Shown here piece by piece: positions 42,040-42,722 of a DNA stretch of 42,722 bases. The stretch comes from Chloroflexi bacterium 54-19 (GTDB lineage: Bacteria > Chloroflexota > Chloroflexia > Chloroheliales > Chloroheliaceae), in contig MKTJ01000029.1 in the NCBI GenBank assembly GCA_001898225.1, forward strand, positions 1 to 42,722. Reading direction: 5' to 3'. The position numbers and the translations under genes are program-made. Position 1 is the stretch's first letter; each line of letters opens with the position of its first letter. The notes under the pieces were generated by a model. The model was not told the origin of the DNA. It searched no databases and saw only the letters and a program-made list of their open reading frames with translations.

Positions 42040-42246
42040 CTATAATAAGCCCTTAACCTGTTCGGCGTTTTTATTCGCCGATTTCATTTTGTCTTTTTGT
42101 ACCCCGAAAGTAGTGCCGGAAGTATTCTTTACGACACTATCGGTGCCGCCGTTGACCTGTTCGAGGTCGTCCTCGCTCATTTCAAGGATTTCCCCGGCCT
42201 CAACAGGTTTTTTCTGCTCGAATGATTTTTCGTCCTCGGATTTCAT
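42040..42246 (-). CDS. Double-glycine leader peptide (RiPP or bacteriocin precursor-like)
   Basis: The 68-aa peptide has a leader of 34 residues ending ILEMSEDDLEQVNGG, which matches the L-S-x-x-E/D-L-x-x-V-x-G-G leader of class II bacteriocins and many RiPP precursors that are cleaved after GG by C39 peptidase exporters. The predicted 34-residue core (from TDSVVKNTSG) has five Lys (two in the KDKMK cluster), several Ser/Thr, one Phe, and no Cys or Trp. The ATG at 42246 follows AAGGAGG by four bases, which decides it over an in-frame start at 42324. It is the first gene of a three-gene operon. No modification enzyme or C39 transporter is in the window, so maturation is unproven. Confidence 0.75.
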   Translation of the reverse strand: MKSEDEKSFEQKKPVEAGEILEMSEDDLEQVNGGTDSVVKNTSGTTFGVQKDKMKSANKNAEQVKGLL

Positions 42247-42295
42247 TGTGCCTCCTTTTAACTCAACAATAAAGAATTTACTAAACTCAAAATGC

Positions 42296-42324
42296 GTATA
42301 ATCAGTTATAACACAGCCTCCCAA
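42296..42324 (-). promoter_or_regulatory. Promoter of the peptide operon
   Basis: On the minus strand TTGGGA (42324-42319), a 17-base spacer and TTATAC (42301-42296), about 50 bases before the peptide ATG. The rest of this gap, to 42506, holds no recognised gene. Confidence 0.45.
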
Positions 42325-42506
42325 AAAGCGGAAAAGAGCCCGTTAAGGAGATTTATAGATTTTTTCGCACTTTTATTTTTCCGGTTCTATAAGATTGTGG
42401 GAAGCTATGGCTTTAATTATCTATATTATTTAACAAAGGGATATGTCGTTCATTTTGAGATAATTTTAGTGGTAGATAATAGCAAAACCACCCGAGGTTG
42501 GCGACC

Positions 42507-42535
42507 TTGACAGTTAGGCACCAGACTTGTAAATT
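42507..42535 (+). promoter_or_regulatory. Promoter of aldehyde dehydrogenase gene
   Basis: TTGACA (42507-42512), a 17-base spacer and TAAATT (42530-42535), about 92 bases before the start codon. Confidence 0.5.
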
Positions 42536-42627
42536 GACGCCACAAGATGCAATATAGAATAAGTAAGGAGCGGACAATTTTTGTGGAATTTATACCGCTT
42601 AAACGGGTATAAACGGAGGAAAACGTT

Positions 42628-42722
42628 ATGACGGCAAGTTTGAGCCAGCCCCAGGTTATCGAAGCGCACAACTATATCAACGGCCAGTGGGTGCCCGCCC
42701 GGAGCGGCGAGACTTTCGAAAG
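42628..42722 (+). CDS. Aldehyde dehydrogenase, N-terminal fragment cut by window edge
   Basis: Only the first 31 codons are in the window. The sequence NYINGQWVPARSGETFE is the standard N-terminus of NAD(P)-dependent aldehyde dehydrogenases, where it is followed by N-P-A and the cofactor fold. The ATG is preceded by GGAGG nine bases upstream. Substrate class cannot be told from this fragment. Confidence 0.8.
   Translation, partial: MTASLSQPQVIEAHNYINGQWVPARSGETFE

Noticed and set aside
42292..42510. 72-codon plus-strand frame next to the peptide gene
   Set aside because: It overlaps the peptide promoter and part of the aldehyde dehydrogenase promoter, lacks a ribosome binding site, and has an unusual hydrophobic/basic mix.
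42450..42671. 73-codon minus-strand frame across the aldehyde dehydrogenase start
   Set aside because: It is antisense to a clear aldehyde dehydrogenase N-terminus and has no ribosome binding site.

Overview
The window reads as a bacterial chromosome segment of moderate GC, densely packed, with many GTG and TTG starts. The gene mix suggests Chloroflexota: a one-pass Ser/Thr kinase with a long Thr/Pro-rich stalk, lipoproteins with Pro/Thr linkers, PIG-V-type and GT4 glycosyltransferases, DoxX proteins, leucine-rich and HEAT repeat proteins, and a PNPase with a Gly/Arg tail. The phylum call is an inference of moderate-to-low confidence. No rRNA, tRNA, CRISPR array, transposase or phage gene was recognised.

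Layout. 1-5 kb: a glycine-zipper stress protein, an unlisted 52-aa membrane peptide, a DoxX protein, a PIG-V-like mannosyltransferase, a lone AtpF-like coiled-coil membrane protein and a glycosyltransferase. 5-10 kb: an acetylglutamate kinase (ArgB/LysZ type), an alpha/beta hydrolase, and a divergent oxidoreductase/HxlR-regulator pair with a readable operator, then a GNAT protein. 10-17 kb: a DrrAB-like ABC exporter, an MFS transporter, and a Ser/Thr kinase whose outer domain is a class A beta-lactamase-like fold. 17-20 kb: rpsT facing away from ybeY-dgkA-glycosyltransferase. 20-28 kb: queF with a lipocalin-like gene, a second DoxX, an apparently self-regulated winged-helix regulator with a 65-aa partner, an orphan GAF histidine kinase, type II NADH dehydrogenase, PhzF and AraC proteins.

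28.4-33.7 kb is one tight six-gene minus-strand operon: unknown protein, aminotransferase, phosphotransferase, metallophosphoesterase, HEAT-repeat protein, small membrane protein. 33.8-40.2 kb holds a zinc-ribbon protein, a P-loop kinase, a lipoprotein, an ErpA-type Fe-S carrier, a leucine-rich repeat protein and pnp.

The most unusual part is at the right end. A minus-strand operon encodes a 68-aa peptide with a classical double-glycine leader (ending QVNGG) and a Cys-free, Lys-rich core. It is followed by a 294-aa protein whose C-terminus resembles Imm5 immunity proteins, and then by a CX5R phosphatase. No RiPP modification enzyme or peptidase transporter is in view. The second candidate is the kinase with a beta-lactamase-like outer domain: it keeps the acylation residues but appears to lack the deacylation glutamate, which would suit a cell-wall or beta-lactam sensor. 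The window ends inside an aldehyde dehydrogenase gene.
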